A stretch of 64,000 bases of DNA from Aphodovivens sp036306585 (GTDB lineage Bacteria > Actinomycetota > Coriobacteriia > Coriobacteriales > Eggerthellaceae), in NCBI GenBank assembly GCA_036306585.1, contig JAXJZF010000004.1:124001-188000 (forward strand). The letters run 5' to 3'. The position numbers were made by a program, and so were the translations under genes. Numbering within the stretch: position 1 is the stretch's first letter; each line of letters begins with the position of its first letter. Below are positions 36,563 through 46,012 of the stretch, in pieces. The notes beneath the pieces were generated by a model. The model was not told the origin of the DNA. It searched no databases and worked only from the letters and a program-made list of their open reading frames with translations.

Positions 36563-36637
36563 AGATCCCCCTTCAGTTGCTATCATTGCATGGTACTACA
36601 AGATGTCATCACGTTTATGAGGCAAGGAACTTCCTGC

Positions 36638-37795
36638 ATGTACATAGCCGATCAAGAATCGCTCGAGTCGTTCGCGCGTGCGGCCCGCGGCTGCCATGTG
36701 CTCGCGATCGACACCGAGTTCCTGCGCGAGAAAACCTACTACCCCAAGCTGTGTCTGCTGCAGCTTTCCGCCGACGATCAGGTGGCAGTGGTCGATCCGT
36801 TCGCAGTGGAATCCCTTGAGCCTTTGGCGCCGCTGTTCCTCGACGAGCAGACGGTGAAGCTGTTCCACGCCGGCGGGCAGGATCTCGAGATTATCCTGCA
36901 CGAGATGGGCATCCTGCCCAAGCCCGTGTTCGACACGCAGATCGCCGCCGCGCTGCTGGGTCACACGCAGCAGATCGGGCTTGCCTCGCTCATCCATGCG
37001 GAGCTTGGCGTCCAGCTGAAGAAGACCGACTCGTTCACCGACTGGTCTCAGCGCCCGCTGTCCGAGTCGCAGATGAACTACGCTGCCGAGGACGTCATCT
37101 ACCTGCCGAAGCTCTACGCGAAGATGAGGGCGAAGCTCGAGGGGCTCGGCCGTTTGCAATGGCTCTCGCATGACTTCGAGGAACTTTCGGATCCGGTGCA
37201 CTTCCGCGTGGACGAGCGCGAGCGCTACAAGCGCCTGAAGCGCGGCAACTCACTTTCCCGACGCCAGCTGGCAGCCGCCCGCGAGATGGCCGCTTGGCGC
37301 GAGCTCACCGCGCAGCGCCGCAACATACCGCGCAAATGGGTGCTCACCGACGAGCAGATCGTCGAAGCGTGCAAGCGGGAACCGCGCACCATCGACGACC
37401 TGTACATGGTGCGCGGCATGCGCGATAAACTTCCCGTGCGCGATGCTCGCAAGGTGCTCGAGCTGGTGCGGACGGCGCTCGACTCACCGCCCGACGCCTG
37501 GCCGGAAACCGAGCGCCCTTCGAAAAGCGAGCGTAACGTTGATTTCCAGTTGGACCTGATGATGCCGCTCGTCCGCCTGCGCTCTAAAGAAAGCGGCATT
37601 GCTATGCCAACGCTGGCCAGCCACGATGATCTGGTAAAGGTGGCGCGCGGCTACCGCAGCGGCGTCGAGCTGCTGCGCGGTTGGCGCCGGGCGATCGTGG
37701 GGGAGGAGCTGCTCGATCTGCTCGATGGCAAAATCAAGCTGCTGCTTTCCGATGGCTCTCTAGTGGTGGAGCGCCAAGGGGAAGTGACGGAATAG
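36638..37795 (+). CDS. rnd: Ribonuclease D
   Basis: A 385-residue DEDD exonuclease of RNase D type, trimming tRNA and other RNA 3' ends. Exo I DTEFLREKTYYPKLCLLQ, Exo II with HAGGQDLEIL, and Exo III YAAEDVIYLPKLY carry the catalytic acids; HRDC-like domain(s) occupy the C-terminal half. ATG 36638 follows AAGGAACT; an earlier ATG (36617) lacks a site. Divergent from the lipid kinase. Confidence 0.92.
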   Translation: MYIADQESLESFARAARGCHVLAIDTEFLREKTYYPKLCLLQLSADDQVAVVDPFAVESLEPLAPLFLDEQTVKLFHAGGQDLEIILHEMGILPKPVFDTQIAAALLGHTQQIGLASLIHAELGVQLKKTDSFTDWSQRPLSESQMNYAAEDVIYLPKLYAKMRAKLEGLGRLQWLSHDFEELSDPVHFRVDERERYKRLKRGNSLSRRQLAAAREMAAWRELTAQRRNIPRKWVLTDEQIVEACKREPRTIDDLYMVRGMRDKLPVRDARKVLELVRTALDSPPDAWPETERPSKSERNVDFQLDLMMPLVRLRSKESGIAMPTLASHDDLVKVARGYRSGVELLRGWRRAIVGEELLDLLDGKIKLLLSDGSLVVERQGEVTE

Positions 37796-37909
37796 TAACA
37801 GATTGCGAATATTTGTTCGCTGCTTCCAGATGCGGCCTGTTTCGGCGGGCTGCATCGGTATAATGCCGGCAAGACAACTGCGAAGCGATTTCAGAAGGAG
37901 AACCCGCGC

Positions 37910-38581
37910 ATGTTCATGGACATGGGATACCTCGGCCTCATTGTCGTCACGCTGGTCATCGGCTGCGCTGCGACGGGATGGGTCAACCACCAGCTTAAGA
38001 AATACCGCCATGTGCCCATCTCCAACGGGCTGACCGGCGCCGAGGCGGCGCGCCAGATGCTCTCCTATTACGGCATCCACAACGTTGCGGTGCACAGGGG
38101 AGGCCCCGGACAGGACTTCTTCGACCCTCGTTCCAACTCCGTGACGCTTTCCCCCGAGGCCTACGATGGCTGCTCCGTCACGGCGACTGCCACGGCCTGC
38201 CACGAGGTGGGGCATGCGTGCCAGTATGCGGAGGGCTACGCTCCCATGAAGGTGCGCGGCTCGCTGGTGCCGGTGGTCAACCTGGCATCGAACGCGTGGG
38301 TGCTCCTGCTGATGATCGGCATCTTCATGCAGATCGCGGGTTTCGTCACGCTAGCAATCATCATGTACGCCGCCGTGGTTCTGTTCCAGGTGGTCACGCT
38401 TCCGGTCGAGTTCAACGCATCCGGTCGCGCCATGCGCTACATGGAAACCATCGGGCTGCCCGCCGTCGAGCGTTCGGGATCGGGCGCGGTGCTGCGCGCT
38501 TGCGCGCTCACCTACGTGGCGGCGGCGCTCACCTCCATCTTGCAACTGCTGTGGCTGCTCGGCCAGCAGCGCGACGAGTAG
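37910..38581 (+). CDS. YugP-like membrane zinc metallopeptidase
   Basis: A 223-residue protein of the YugP (peptidase-like, DUF) family. An N-terminal helix (about 6-25) precedes the zinc motif CHEVGHACQYAEGY, and three more helices follow (ALDNAWVLLLMIG-type and C-terminal pairs). AGAAGGAG lies before ATG 37910. Substrate is unknown for the family. It sits seven bases before xseA and may be co-transcribed with it. Confidence 0.88.
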   Translation: MFMDMGYLGLIVVTLVIGCAATGWVNHQLKKYRHVPISNGLTGAEAARQMLSYYGIHNVAVHRGGPGQDFFDPRSNSVTLSPEAYDGCSVTATATACHEVGHACQYAEGYAPMKVRGSLVPVVNLASNAWVLLLMIGIFMQIAGFVTLAIIMYAAVVLFQVVTLPVEFNASGRAMRYMETIGLPAVERSGSGAVLRACALTYVAAALTSILQLLWLLGQQRDE

Positions 38582-38588
38582 GCTCCGC

Positions 38589-39986
38589 ATGCCGCTGCTA
38601 GACAACGGAGCTGCCGCGGCTTCGCCGGAGCGTTCCGACAAAAGCAAGCCGTATTCGGTATCCCAGGCTCTCGACATCGTCAAAGGCGCGCTGCGCGATT
38701 TTCGCATGACCATCGTCGGCGAGGTGTCAGAGCTTTCCTCGAAGCGTGGCTACAAGGCCGTGTACTTCACCATTAAGGACCGTTCCTCCTCTTTGAAATG
38801 CCTGATGTGGAACGATCTGTACCGTTCCAGCGGCCTCGATTTGGAGGTAGGCCAGGAGGTAGAGATCTCCGGGTTCTTCTCGCTGTACGCTGCGCGCGGC
38901 ACCATGAATTTCGACGTGCGTCGCCTTTCGCTTGCCGGCGAAGGCAGGCTGCGCATGGAAGTGGCGCGGTTGGCGCGCAAGCTGGAAGCCGAGGGCCTCA
39001 TGGATCCTGCGCGCAAACGCAAGTTGCCGCCGTTCCCCCGCGTCGTCGGCGTTGTTACGTCGCCTCACGGCGATGCCGTGCACGATGTCCTGCGCACGTT
39101 GCGCCGCCGCTGGCCGATGGCGCGCGTGGTCCTTGCCGGTGTGCAGGTGGAGGGCGCCGGGGCTCCTGCGGCGCTTGTCTCGGGTTTGCATTGCGTCGTG
39201 GATGCCGGTGCCGAGCTGGTGATCCTTGGCCGCGGCGGCGGCTCGTACGAGAGCATGATGCCCTTCAACGACGAGGGTCTCGTTCGCGCCGTCGCCGATT
39301 GTCCCATCCCCGTGGTGACGGGCATCGGGCATGAGCCCGACAATTTCATCGCCGATCTTGTGGCGGACGTTCGCACCTCCACTCCCACGCTTGCCGCGGT
39401 TGCGGCGGTCCCCAACAGCGCCGAAGTGCGCGAGATGCTGGGCACGCGCCGCCTCTCGATGAACGCGTGCGCCACGCGTGCCCTCTCGCTCGCCCTGTCC
39501 GAGCTGCGGCGTCTGTCCAGCCGTCCGGTGATGCGTGACGCTCGGCAGCTGTTCGCGCAGGAGGCGATGGGCGTCGACCATCTGGCTGCACGCCTGCAGC
39601 GCGCCTTGCCTGCGACGTTGGACGAGGGCGCTCGCGAAGTTGCCCGTTTGCACGAGCGCTTAAAACACGTGATGACGATGGCATCTTCAGCGGAGCGGAT
39701 GCGCGTCGAAACCGATCGGGGTCGGTTGGCGGTAAGTTTGTCTCAGCTCGTTGCGCGGTTCCGCCAGCAGATGGGTTTGCGGGCTGCACGCTTGAACGAT
39801 CTTTCCCCTTTGGCGATCCTCTCGCGCGGATACGCCATCGCACGTGACGGATCGGGGGCGGTTGTGAAGCAGGTCGACTCCGTGGCTGCCGGCGATCGAT
39901 TGCAGGTCCAGGTGTCCGACGGCGCCATCGACTGCCGTGTGGAGGGCGTGAGGTGCATGGCAACGGAATCCGTGGAGCTCGGCTAG
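38589..39986 (+). CDS. xseA: Exodeoxyribonuclease VII large subunit
   Basis: A 465-residue XseA. An N-terminal OB fold (VVGEVSELSSKRGYKAVYFTI-type run, partly quoted) is followed by the catalytic domain with PRVVGVVTSPHGDAV, GRGGGSYESMMPFNDE and TGIGHEPD, and a long helical C-terminus ending in SPLAILSRGYAIARDG. With XseB it degrades single-stranded DNA to oligonucleotides. 33 bases before xseB. Confidence 0.93.
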   Translation: MPLLDNGAAAASPERSDKSKPYSVSQALDIVKGALRDFRMTIVGEVSELSSKRGYKAVYFTIKDRSSSLKCLMWNDLYRSSGLDLEVGQEVEISGFFSLYAARGTMNFDVRRLSLAGEGRLRMEVARLARKLEAEGLMDPARKRKLPPFPRVVGVVTSPHGDAVHDVLRTLRRRWPMARVVLAGVQVEGAGAPAALVSGLHCVVDAGAELVILGRGGGSYESMMPFNDEGLVRAVADCPIPVVTGIGHEPDNFIADLVADVRTSTPTLAAVAAVPNSAEVREMLGTRRLSMNACATRALSLALSELRRLSSRPVMRDARQLFAQEAMGVDHLAARLQRALPATLDEGAREVARLHERLKHVMTMASSAERMRVETDRGRLAVSLSQLVARFRQQMGLRAARLNDLSPLAILSRGYAIARDGSGAVVKQVDSVAAGDRLQVQVSDGAIDCRVEGVRCMATESVELG

Positions 39987-40019
39987 CGGTCGGGCCTCCC
40001 TGAAGAAGAAAGGTTCATC

Positions 40020-40292
40020 ATGGAAGCAACGAAAGAGGATCGGCAGTTCTCCGACACGCCGGTGGAGAACCTTACGTTTCGCCAGGCGCTCGCCGAGCTT
40101 GACGGTATCGTGGGAAAGCTGGAGAGCAACTCCTTGGAACTCGAGGACAGCTTGATCGGCTATGAGCGCGGCGTCGCGCTGCTGGGGTCGCTGCAGAAAC
40201 GCCTGGTGCAGGCGCAGCAGAAGGTGGACGTGCTGATGGGCGAACTCGACGCCGCTCCCGACGATGCCACCCGTGATGCGACGCTTTCCTAG
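40020..40292 (+). CDS. xseB: Exodeoxyribonuclease VII small subunit
   Basis: A 90-residue XseB. The signature is the FRQALAELDGIVGKLESNSLELEDSL helix pair (quoted in parts: LAELDGIVGKLE, LELEDSL) and YERGVALLGSLQKRL. It binds the coiled C-terminus of XseA. ATG 40020 follows AAGAAAGG. Confidence 0.92.
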   Translation: MEATKEDRQFSDTPVENLTFRQALAELDGIVGKLESNSLELEDSLIGYERGVALLGSLQKRLVQAQQKVDVLMGELDAAPDDATRDATLS

Positions 40293-40376
40293 CGTTGAGG
40301 CCCGTTAGGGGTAAACTGGTGGCTGGCGCGCATTGCGCGCGATTCCATGCATAGCTGCGAGAAACGGAGATTTGCC

Positions 40377-40727
40377 ATGCGCAAGGATGACTGCCTGTTC
40401 TGTAAGATCGTGGCGGGCGAGATCCCGTCCACCAAGGTGTACGAGGACGATAATGTTCTCGCCTTCGAGGATCTGAATCCCCAGATGCCTTGTCATACCC
40501 TCATCGTTCCGAAGAGCCATTACGATAACATCGGCGACAATATCCCCGATGAGGAAATGGGCTATCTGTTCAATACGGTGAAGAAGGTCGCCGAAATCAA
40601 GGGCATCGTCAAATCCGGCTACCGCGTGATCGTCAACACCGGCGACGACGCTCAGCAGTCGGTTCACCACATCCATGTCCATGTGCTTGGCGGGGCCGAG
40701 ATGAACGACGGCAGCCCTGCAAAATAG
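40377..40727 (+). CDS. HIT-family hydrolase
   Basis: A 116-residue HINT-like protein of the histidine triad family, cleaving nucleotide phosphoramidates. CLFCKIVAGEIPS opens the protein and HHIHVHVLGG holds the catalytic triad. ATG 40377 follows ACGGAGA; the frame extends upstream ten codons without support. It comes 84 bases after xseB. Confidence 0.92.
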   Translation: MRKDDCLFCKIVAGEIPSTKVYEDDNVLAFEDLNPQMPCHTLIVPKSHYDNIGDNIPDEEMGYLFNTVKKVAEIKGIVKSGYRVIVNTGDDAQQSVHHIHVHVLGGAEMNDGSPAK

Positions 40728-40803
40728 CCTACGCACCTGAACGCATTGATCGCCGTTTGCCGAAACAGACGATTCCTGCAACTTCCGTCGTTACCCCCGC
40801 TTC

Positions 40804-40809
40804 TACAAT
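40804..40809 (+). promoter_or_regulatory. -10 box of ackA
   Basis: TACAAT, 35 bases before the ackA start. The -35 (CTTCCG, 16 bp away) is poor, so this is a tentative call. Confidence 0.4.
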
Positions 40810-40843
40810 AACGAAGTTACGGATTTGCAAAGGAGGCGGATCG

Positions 40844-42037
40844 TTGAACGTTCTTGTCATCAATGCAGGGTCATCTTCCTTGAAATACCAGCTTTTGAAC
40901 GTCGAGACGCACGCGTTGCTCGCAAAGGGGATTTGCGAGCGCGTGGGCTCCGACGATTCATTCCATAAGCACGGCATCGACGACAACGAGGTCGTCATCG
41001 ATGTGAAGATGGCCGACCACGACGCCGCCATGGCGTTGGTTCTTGAAACGCTAACCAGCGGTAAGGACAAAGCCATAGATTCCCTTGATCAAATCGACGC
41101 CATCGGGCATCGCATCGTCCAGGGCGGAAAATACTTCGATCGCTCCGTTGTCATCGACGACGATGTCATTGCGAAGATCGACGAGCTTGCCGAGCTTGCT
41201 CCGCTGCATAACAAAGCGGCGCTGATGGGCATCCGCGCCTGCCAGAAGCAGATGCCGGGTAAGCCCATGGTCGCGGTGTTCGACTCCGCATTCTTTCAGT
41301 CGCTGCCCCCCAAGGCCTACATGTACCCGCTGCCCTACGAACTGTACGAGAAGTATGGTATCCGCAAGTACGGCGCGCATGGCACCAGCCACCGCTATAT
41401 CGCGGAGCGTGCGGCGGCGTTCGTCGACGAACCGTTGGAAGACCTCAAGATCATCACGTGCCATCTGGGCAACGGCTGCTCGATGACTGCCATCGACCAC
41501 GGTGTGGCGGTGGACACTTCCATGGGTCTCACGCCGCTTGACGGCCTGATGATGGGCACACGCTGCGGCGCCATCGACCCGGCGATCGTGCCGTTTTTGA
41601 TGGAGCACGAGAACTTGGACTCCAAGCAGGTGAACGACCTGATGAACAAGAAGTCGGGTCTGTTGGGCATCTCCGGGATCAGCAACGACCTGCGTAGCGT
41701 GCGCACCGCGTCCGAGGAAGGAGACGAACGCGCACAGCTGGCCTACGACATGTATTCCAACTCCGTCAAGAAGTACATTGGCCAGTACATCGCCGTCATG
41801 GGCGGCGTCGATATCATCGTGCTTTCCGCCGGCGTCGGCGAGAACTGCGACAAGATGCGCCGCATGATCTTCGCTGGCTTGCAGCCGCTGGGCATCGTGC
41901 TCGACGAGAGACGTAACCGCGAACGCGGCGGCGAACGCGAGATCTCCACTGACGATTCGCCTACGCGCATTCTCGTCATTCCTACCAACGAGGAGTACAT
42001 GATCGCGCGCGATACCTACGAGCTCATCCACCGCTAA
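40844..42037 (+). CDS. ackA: Acetate kinase
   Basis: A 397-residue acetate kinase making ATP from acetyl phosphate. VINAGSSSLKYQL opens the ATPase fold; FDSAFFQSLPPKAY, GAHGTSHRY, CHLGNGCSMTAI and the late GVGEN motif are all present. TTG 40844 is the start because AAAGGAGGCG lies 8 bases before it and the sequence aligns from there. The partner pta is convergent on the other strand instead of in an operon. Confidence 0.95.
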   Translation: MNVLVINAGSSSLKYQLLNVETHALLAKGICERVGSDDSFHKHGIDDNEVVIDVKMADHDAAMALVLETLTSGKDKAIDSLDQIDAIGHRIVQGGKYFDRSVVIDDDVIAKIDELAELAPLHNKAALMGIRACQKQMPGKPMVAVFDSAFFQSLPPKAYMYPLPYELYEKYGIRKYGAHGTSHRYIAERAAAFVDEPLEDLKIITCHLGNGCSMTAIDHGVAVDTSMGLTPLDGLMMGTRCGAIDPAIVPFLMEHENLDSKQVNDLMNKKSGLLGISGISNDLRSVRTASEEGDERAQLAYDMYSNSVKKYIGQYIAVMGGVDIIVLSAGVGENCDKMRRMIFAGLQPLGIVLDERRNRERGGEREISTDDSPTRILVIPTNEEYMIARDTYELIHR

Positions 42038-42064
42038 CCGCGGTCGGGCTGTTTGGCTGTTTCG

Positions 42065-42090
42065 GGGCGCCGTCCGCAAGGACGGCGCCC
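42065..42090 (+). terminator. Terminator after ackA
   Basis: An 11-bp perfect stem GGGCGCCGTCC / GGACGGCGCCC with a GCAA tetraloop, then TTCTTCG. Confidence 0.9.
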
Positions 42091-42220
42091 TTCTTCGTGC
42101 CCGGCATTCGGGAATGGGATGCGGAAACGCCCTCGGCCTGGATCTCCCCTGCATACTCGCGCAGCTTAGCAACCGGGCCCATCGCTCTCCGCATCTTCGC
42201 CGCAGTAAGCACGTAATGAA

Positions 42221-42244
42221 AACGCCGTCCCGAAGGACGGCGTT
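42221..42244 (-). terminator. Terminator after pta
   Basis: A 10-bp perfect stem AACGCCGTCC / GGACGGCGTT with a 4-base loop; on the minus strand TTTTCATT follows. Its core resembles the ackA terminator. Confidence 0.88.
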
Positions 42245-42270
42245 CAACGCGAACGGATTTCTTTAACCGG

Positions 42271-43260
42271 CTACTTTGCCTGGGCTTGGACGCAGGTGAT
42301 GGCGATGACGCCCATGATATCGGCGGCGCTGCAGCCGCGGGACAAGTCGTTCACCGGGGCGGCAAGCCCTTGGGTGATGGGACCATATGCCTCTGCCTTC
42401 GCCAGGCGTTGCACCAGCTTGTAGCCGATGTTGCCGGCATCGAGGTCGGGGAACACGAGAACGTTGGCGTTGCCTGCGACGGGGGAGCCGGGTGCCTTTG
42501 AGGCGCCCACGCTCGGAACGATGGCGGCATCGGCCTGCAGCTCGCCGTCGATCGCCACATCGGGGGCGAGCTCCTTGGCGATGCGCGTCGCCTCCACCAC
42601 CTTAGCGGCGTCGTCGTTCTTCGCCGACCCGTAGGTGGAATGCGACATCAGCGCCACGCGCGGGTCGGTTCCCATCAGCGATTTCCAGGATTTCGCGGAG
42701 TTGATTGCGATGTGAGCCAGGCGCTCGGAGTCGGGCTGCACCTCCAGGCCGCAGTCCGAAAAGATGAAAGTCCCGTCTTCGCCCAAGTCGCAGTTGGGGA
42801 CGATCATCACGAAGAACGAACTCACCAGCTTCACGCCCGGAGAGGTCTTGAGGATCTGCAGGCAGGGTCGCAGCACGTCGCCGGTGGCGTGGCATGCGCC
42901 TGCCACCATGCCGTCGGCATGGCCCGTTTTAACCAACATCACGCCGAAGTGCAGCACGTCATCCATCTTCTTGAGGGCTTCTTCGGGCGTCATGCCCTTA
43001 TGCTTGCGCAGCTCGTATAGCGTGTTCGCCAGGTGCTCGCGCAGCTCGGACGAATGCACATCGATGATGCGCGCACCGTCGAGCACGCGCCCGCTCGACG
43101 TAATCGCCTCGGCATCTCCGAGGATGATCAGGTCGGCCACGTCATCGGCTAGGATTCGTTCGGCAGCTTCCAGCGTGCGGGGGTCGTCGCCCTCGGGCAG
43201 CACGATGGTTTGCCTGTCCGCCTTCGCGCGGGCGATCATCGATTCCAGAAACGAGCTCAT
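42271..43260 (-). CDS. pta: Phosphate acetyltransferase
   Basis: A 329-residue short-form (no DRTGG domain) Pta converting acetyl-CoA and phosphate to acetyl phosphate. Marks include IVLPEGDDPRTLEAA, HADGMVAGACHATGDVLRP, and a late NVLVFPDLDAGNIGYKLVQR. AGGAGGATGA precedes the ATG. Convergent with ackA, each with its own terminator, so the two steps are transcribed separately. Confidence 0.94.
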   Translation of the reverse strand: MSSFLESMIARAKADRQTIVLPEGDDPRTLEAAERILADDVADLIILGDAEAITSSGRVLDGARIIDVHSSELREHLANTLYELRKHKGMTPEEALKKMDDVLHFGVMLVKTGHADGMVAGACHATGDVLRPCLQILKTSPGVKLVSSFFVMIVPNCDLGEDGTFIFSDCGLEVQPDSERLAHIAINSAKSWKSLMGTDPRVALMSHSTYGSAKNDDAAKVVEATRIAKELAPDVAIDGELQADAAIVPSVGASKAPGSPVAGNANVLVFPDLDAGNIGYKLVQRLAKAEAYGPITQGLAAPVNDLSRGCSAADIMGVIAITCVQAQAK

Positions 43261-43431
43261 TCATCCTCCTATTCGGGGCAGGGGCCCCGCTCGCGAGCGG
43301 ACGCCCGTCGATATATCCGCCTTTTATGATAATCGCCCGGCGTAAGGCACTTATCGGTAAAATAGCCCACGGCGCAAAATGCAACCGATGCGGGCATGCG
43401 GCCCGCTCACCGGCATACCGAAAGGAGCCCC

Positions 43432-44655
43432 ATGGGCGTTCAGTACTCTTCTTTCAAAGACATCGACATCGCCGAGTTCGACGCGGTGGTGGTGGGCGCC
43501 GGGTTCGCCGGCGCGGTGACCGCACGCGAGCTCGCCGAGCGCGGCGACAAGAAGGTCCTCATCATCGAGAAGCGAGGTCAGATCGCCGGCAACATGTACG
43601 ACGAGCTGGACGATGCGGGCATCCTGGTGCACCGTTTCGGACCGCATATCTTCCACACCAACGACAAGCGCGCGTTCGACTACGTGCGCCGCTTCTCTGA
43701 ATGGCGCGACTACCAGCACGAGGTCCTGGCGGATTGGTATGGCACCTACATGCCCGTCCCGTTCAACAAGAACTCCATGGAGATCGCCTTCGGCAAGGAG
43801 AAGGCCGAGCGCCTCATCGACAAGCTTATCGAGACGTTCGGCGACGAGCGCAAGGTGCCTATCATCGAGCTGCGCAAGCAGGACGACCCCGAGCTGTCCG
43901 AGATCGCCGACTTCGTGTACAAGAACGTCTTCCTATATTACACGCAGAAGCAGTGGGGCCTTACGCCCGAGGAAGTGGACCCGTCGGTGACGGCGCGAGT
44001 CCCCGTGTTCATCTCGCGCGACAACCGCTATTTCCAGGATGCCTACCAGGGCATGCCGCTGCACGGTTACACGCCGCTGTTCGAGAACATGCTCTCGCAT
44101 GAGAATATCGTCGTGTGCCTGAACACCGAAGCCGAGAGCGTCTTCGACCTGCAGTTCGAGAACGGCAGCGAGGACAGCCCGCTTTCCGGCATTGCCATTA
44201 AAGGCCAGCGCTTCGAGGGGCCCATCGTCTACACCGGTCCGCTCGACGAGCTGTTCCTGTCGCGCTTCGGCCGCCTGCCTTACCGTTCGTTGGACTTTAA
44301 GTACGAAACCCACGACCAGAAGCACATGTTGCCGTGCGGCACGGTGAACTTCACGGTGACGGAGGACTACACGCGCATCACCGAGTTCACCTACCTCACC
44401 GGTCAGGATTCCAACAAGACCACCATCATGAAGGAATACAGCCACGCCTACGACGATCCGTCCACGCAGACCCCGTATTACGCCATCATTTCGGACGAGA
44501 ACACGGCGCATTACAACCGCTACCTGGCGCTCACCGAGAAGCTGCCCAACTTCCACCCGCTGGGCCGCTTGGCGGAGTATCGCTACTACAACATGGACGT
44601 CATCATCGGCCGCGCGCTCGAGCTTTCCGACAAGCTCGTGGGCGAGGGCGAGTAG
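43432..44655 (+). CDS. glf: UDP-galactopyranose mutase
   Basis: A 407-residue flavoenzyme turning UDP-galactopyranose into UDP-galactofuranose for cell-surface glycans. The FAD fold starts at VVVGAGFAGAVTARELAERG; FGPHIFHTN and YYTQKQWGL are active-site motifs, and the FAD-contacting Arg region RLAEYRYYNMD is near the end. ATG 43432 follows AAAGGAG. The next gene is a glycosyltransferase, consistent with a galactofuran-type polymer. Confidence 0.93.
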   Translation: MGVQYSSFKDIDIAEFDAVVVGAGFAGAVTARELAERGDKKVLIIEKRGQIAGNMYDELDDAGILVHRFGPHIFHTNDKRAFDYVRRFSEWRDYQHEVLADWYGTYMPVPFNKNSMEIAFGKEKAERLIDKLIETFGDERKVPIIELRKQDDPELSEIADFVYKNVFLYYTQKQWGLTPEEVDPSVTARVPVFISRDNRYFQDAYQGMPLHGYTPLFENMLSHENIVVCLNTEAESVFDLQFENGSEDSPLSGIAIKGQRFEGPIVYTGPLDELFLSRFGRLPYRSLDFKYETHDQKHMLPCGTVNFTVTEDYTRITEFTYLTGQDSNKTTIMKEYSHAYDDPSTQTPYYAIISDENTAHYNRYLALTEKLPNFHPLGRLAEYRYYNMDVIIGRALELSDKLVGEGE

Positions 44656-44694
44656 CGCCCGGGCACGTTCGGCTGGCGGAAAGGATCGTCGCGC

Positions 44695-45726
44695 ATGAAA
44701 ACCATCACGTTCGCGGTGCCGTGCTACAACTCGGCGGCATACATGGACAAATGCATCGAGTCGCTGCTTGCCTGCGATGAAGGGCGCAACGATATCCAGA
44801 TCGTGATCGTGGATGACGGTTCCACCAAAGACGACACGCCCGCGAAGGCCGATGCTTGGGAGCGCGATTACCCCGGCATCATAAAAGCAGTGCATCAGGT
44901 CAACGGCGGCCATGGCCAGGCGGTGAACACGGGACTGGCACATGCTGAGGGCCGCTACTTCAAGGTGGTAGACTCCGACGACTGGCTGGACGCCGATGCC
45001 ACGCACGAGGTGATGCGCTACCTGCGCCGTCAGTGCGAGCTGCGTGACGCTACCGACATGGTGGTGGCCAACTACGTGTATGAGAAGGTGCACGAAGGCA
45101 CGCGCACGGTGATCCGCTACAAGAACGTGTTTCCTGTGGAAGAGGAGTTCACCTGGACGGATGTGGGGCGTTTCAACCCCAGCCAATACCTGCTTATGCA
45201 TTCGGTCATCTACCGTACCGAGCTTCTGCGCGACATGGGGCTGCAGCTGCCCCAGCATACGTTCTACGTGGACAACATCTTCGTGTATGTGCCGTTGCCG
45301 CATGTGAAGAGCATCTACTATCTGGATGTGGACATGTACCGTTACTTCATCGGGCGCGAGGATCAAAGCGTCAACGAGAGCGTGATGATGGGCCGCATCG
45401 ACCAGCAGCTCAAGATCACCCGCATCATGATCGACGCGGTTCCGCTGCCCGACGGCGTCGAAGAGCGTCGCTTGGAGCGCTACATGGAGAATTACCTCTC
45501 CATGATGATGTGCATCTGCTCGATTTTCCTGCGCATGATCAACACGCCGGAGTCTGAGCAGAAGCGCTACGCCATTTGGGCGTATCTGAAGGAGCGCAAC
45601 CCCGGCGTGTATTCCCGCGTGAAGAACAGCGTGCTGAACCTCGCCACCAACATTCCCACCGAGATGGGCCGGCGCATCGGCATCACGGGCTACCACGTGG
45701 CGCAGCGCATCTTCAAGTTCAATTAA
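44695..45726 (+). CDS. Family 2 glycosyltransferase
   Basis: A 343-residue GT-A fold enzyme. TFAVPCYNSAAYMDKCIES, IVDDGSTKDDT and the DXD-like VVDSDDWLDADA are diagnostic. After the catalytic domain (to about 220) is a helical C-terminal region without strong membrane helices. Substrate unknown; co-localised with glf, so a surface glycan is likely. GGAAAGGATC precedes the ATG. Confidence 0.88.
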   Translation: MKTITFAVPCYNSAAYMDKCIESLLACDEGRNDIQIVIVDDGSTKDDTPAKADAWERDYPGIIKAVHQVNGGHGQAVNTGLAHAEGRYFKVVDSDDWLDADATHEVMRYLRRQCELRDATDMVVANYVYEKVHEGTRTVIRYKNVFPVEEEFTWTDVGRFNPSQYLLMHSVIYRTELLRDMGLQLPQHTFYVDNIFVYVPLPHVKSIYYLDVDMYRYFIGREDQSVNESVMMGRIDQQLKITRIMIDAVPLPDGVEERRLERYMENYLSMMMCICSIFLRMINTPESEQKRYAIWAYLKERNPGVYSRVKNSVLNLATNIPTEMGRRIGITGYHVAQRIFKFN

Positions 45727-45729
45727 TCG

Positions 45730-45750
45730 ACGGCGGCCCCGAGCCGCCGT
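45730..45750 (+). terminator. Terminator after the glycosyltransferase
   Basis: An 8-bp stem ACGGCGGC / GCCGCCGT with a 5-base loop, followed by TTCCTTTTC. Confidence 0.85.
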
Positions 45751-46012
45751 TTCCTTTTCAGGTGGTATCCGTCGATGGCGTAGGCGCAGGGTGTCTGCGG
45801 TGCCGCTGCCGTTCGCGTCGCGCCCTCACTGCTCCCTCCGGCCGCGTTGCACCAGCGCTGCCGTCGCCTAGACGCCGCGGGTTTTTCAGGATTGCCCCCG
45901 GTTCGCGGGTTTCTGCACGCTTCCTCGCGTTCGTGCGTTATACTGCAACGCGTCGTTTCGGTAACCCGACTTCCCGATCGAGGGGGAGCGGATATACGCG
46001 AAGGAGCATTCC
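45751..46012. other. Leader region of the OPT transporter gene
   Basis: About 260 bases without a gene. TATACT at 45939-45944 is a likely -10; no -35 at the right distance. No riboswitch consensus recognised. Confidence 0.4.
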
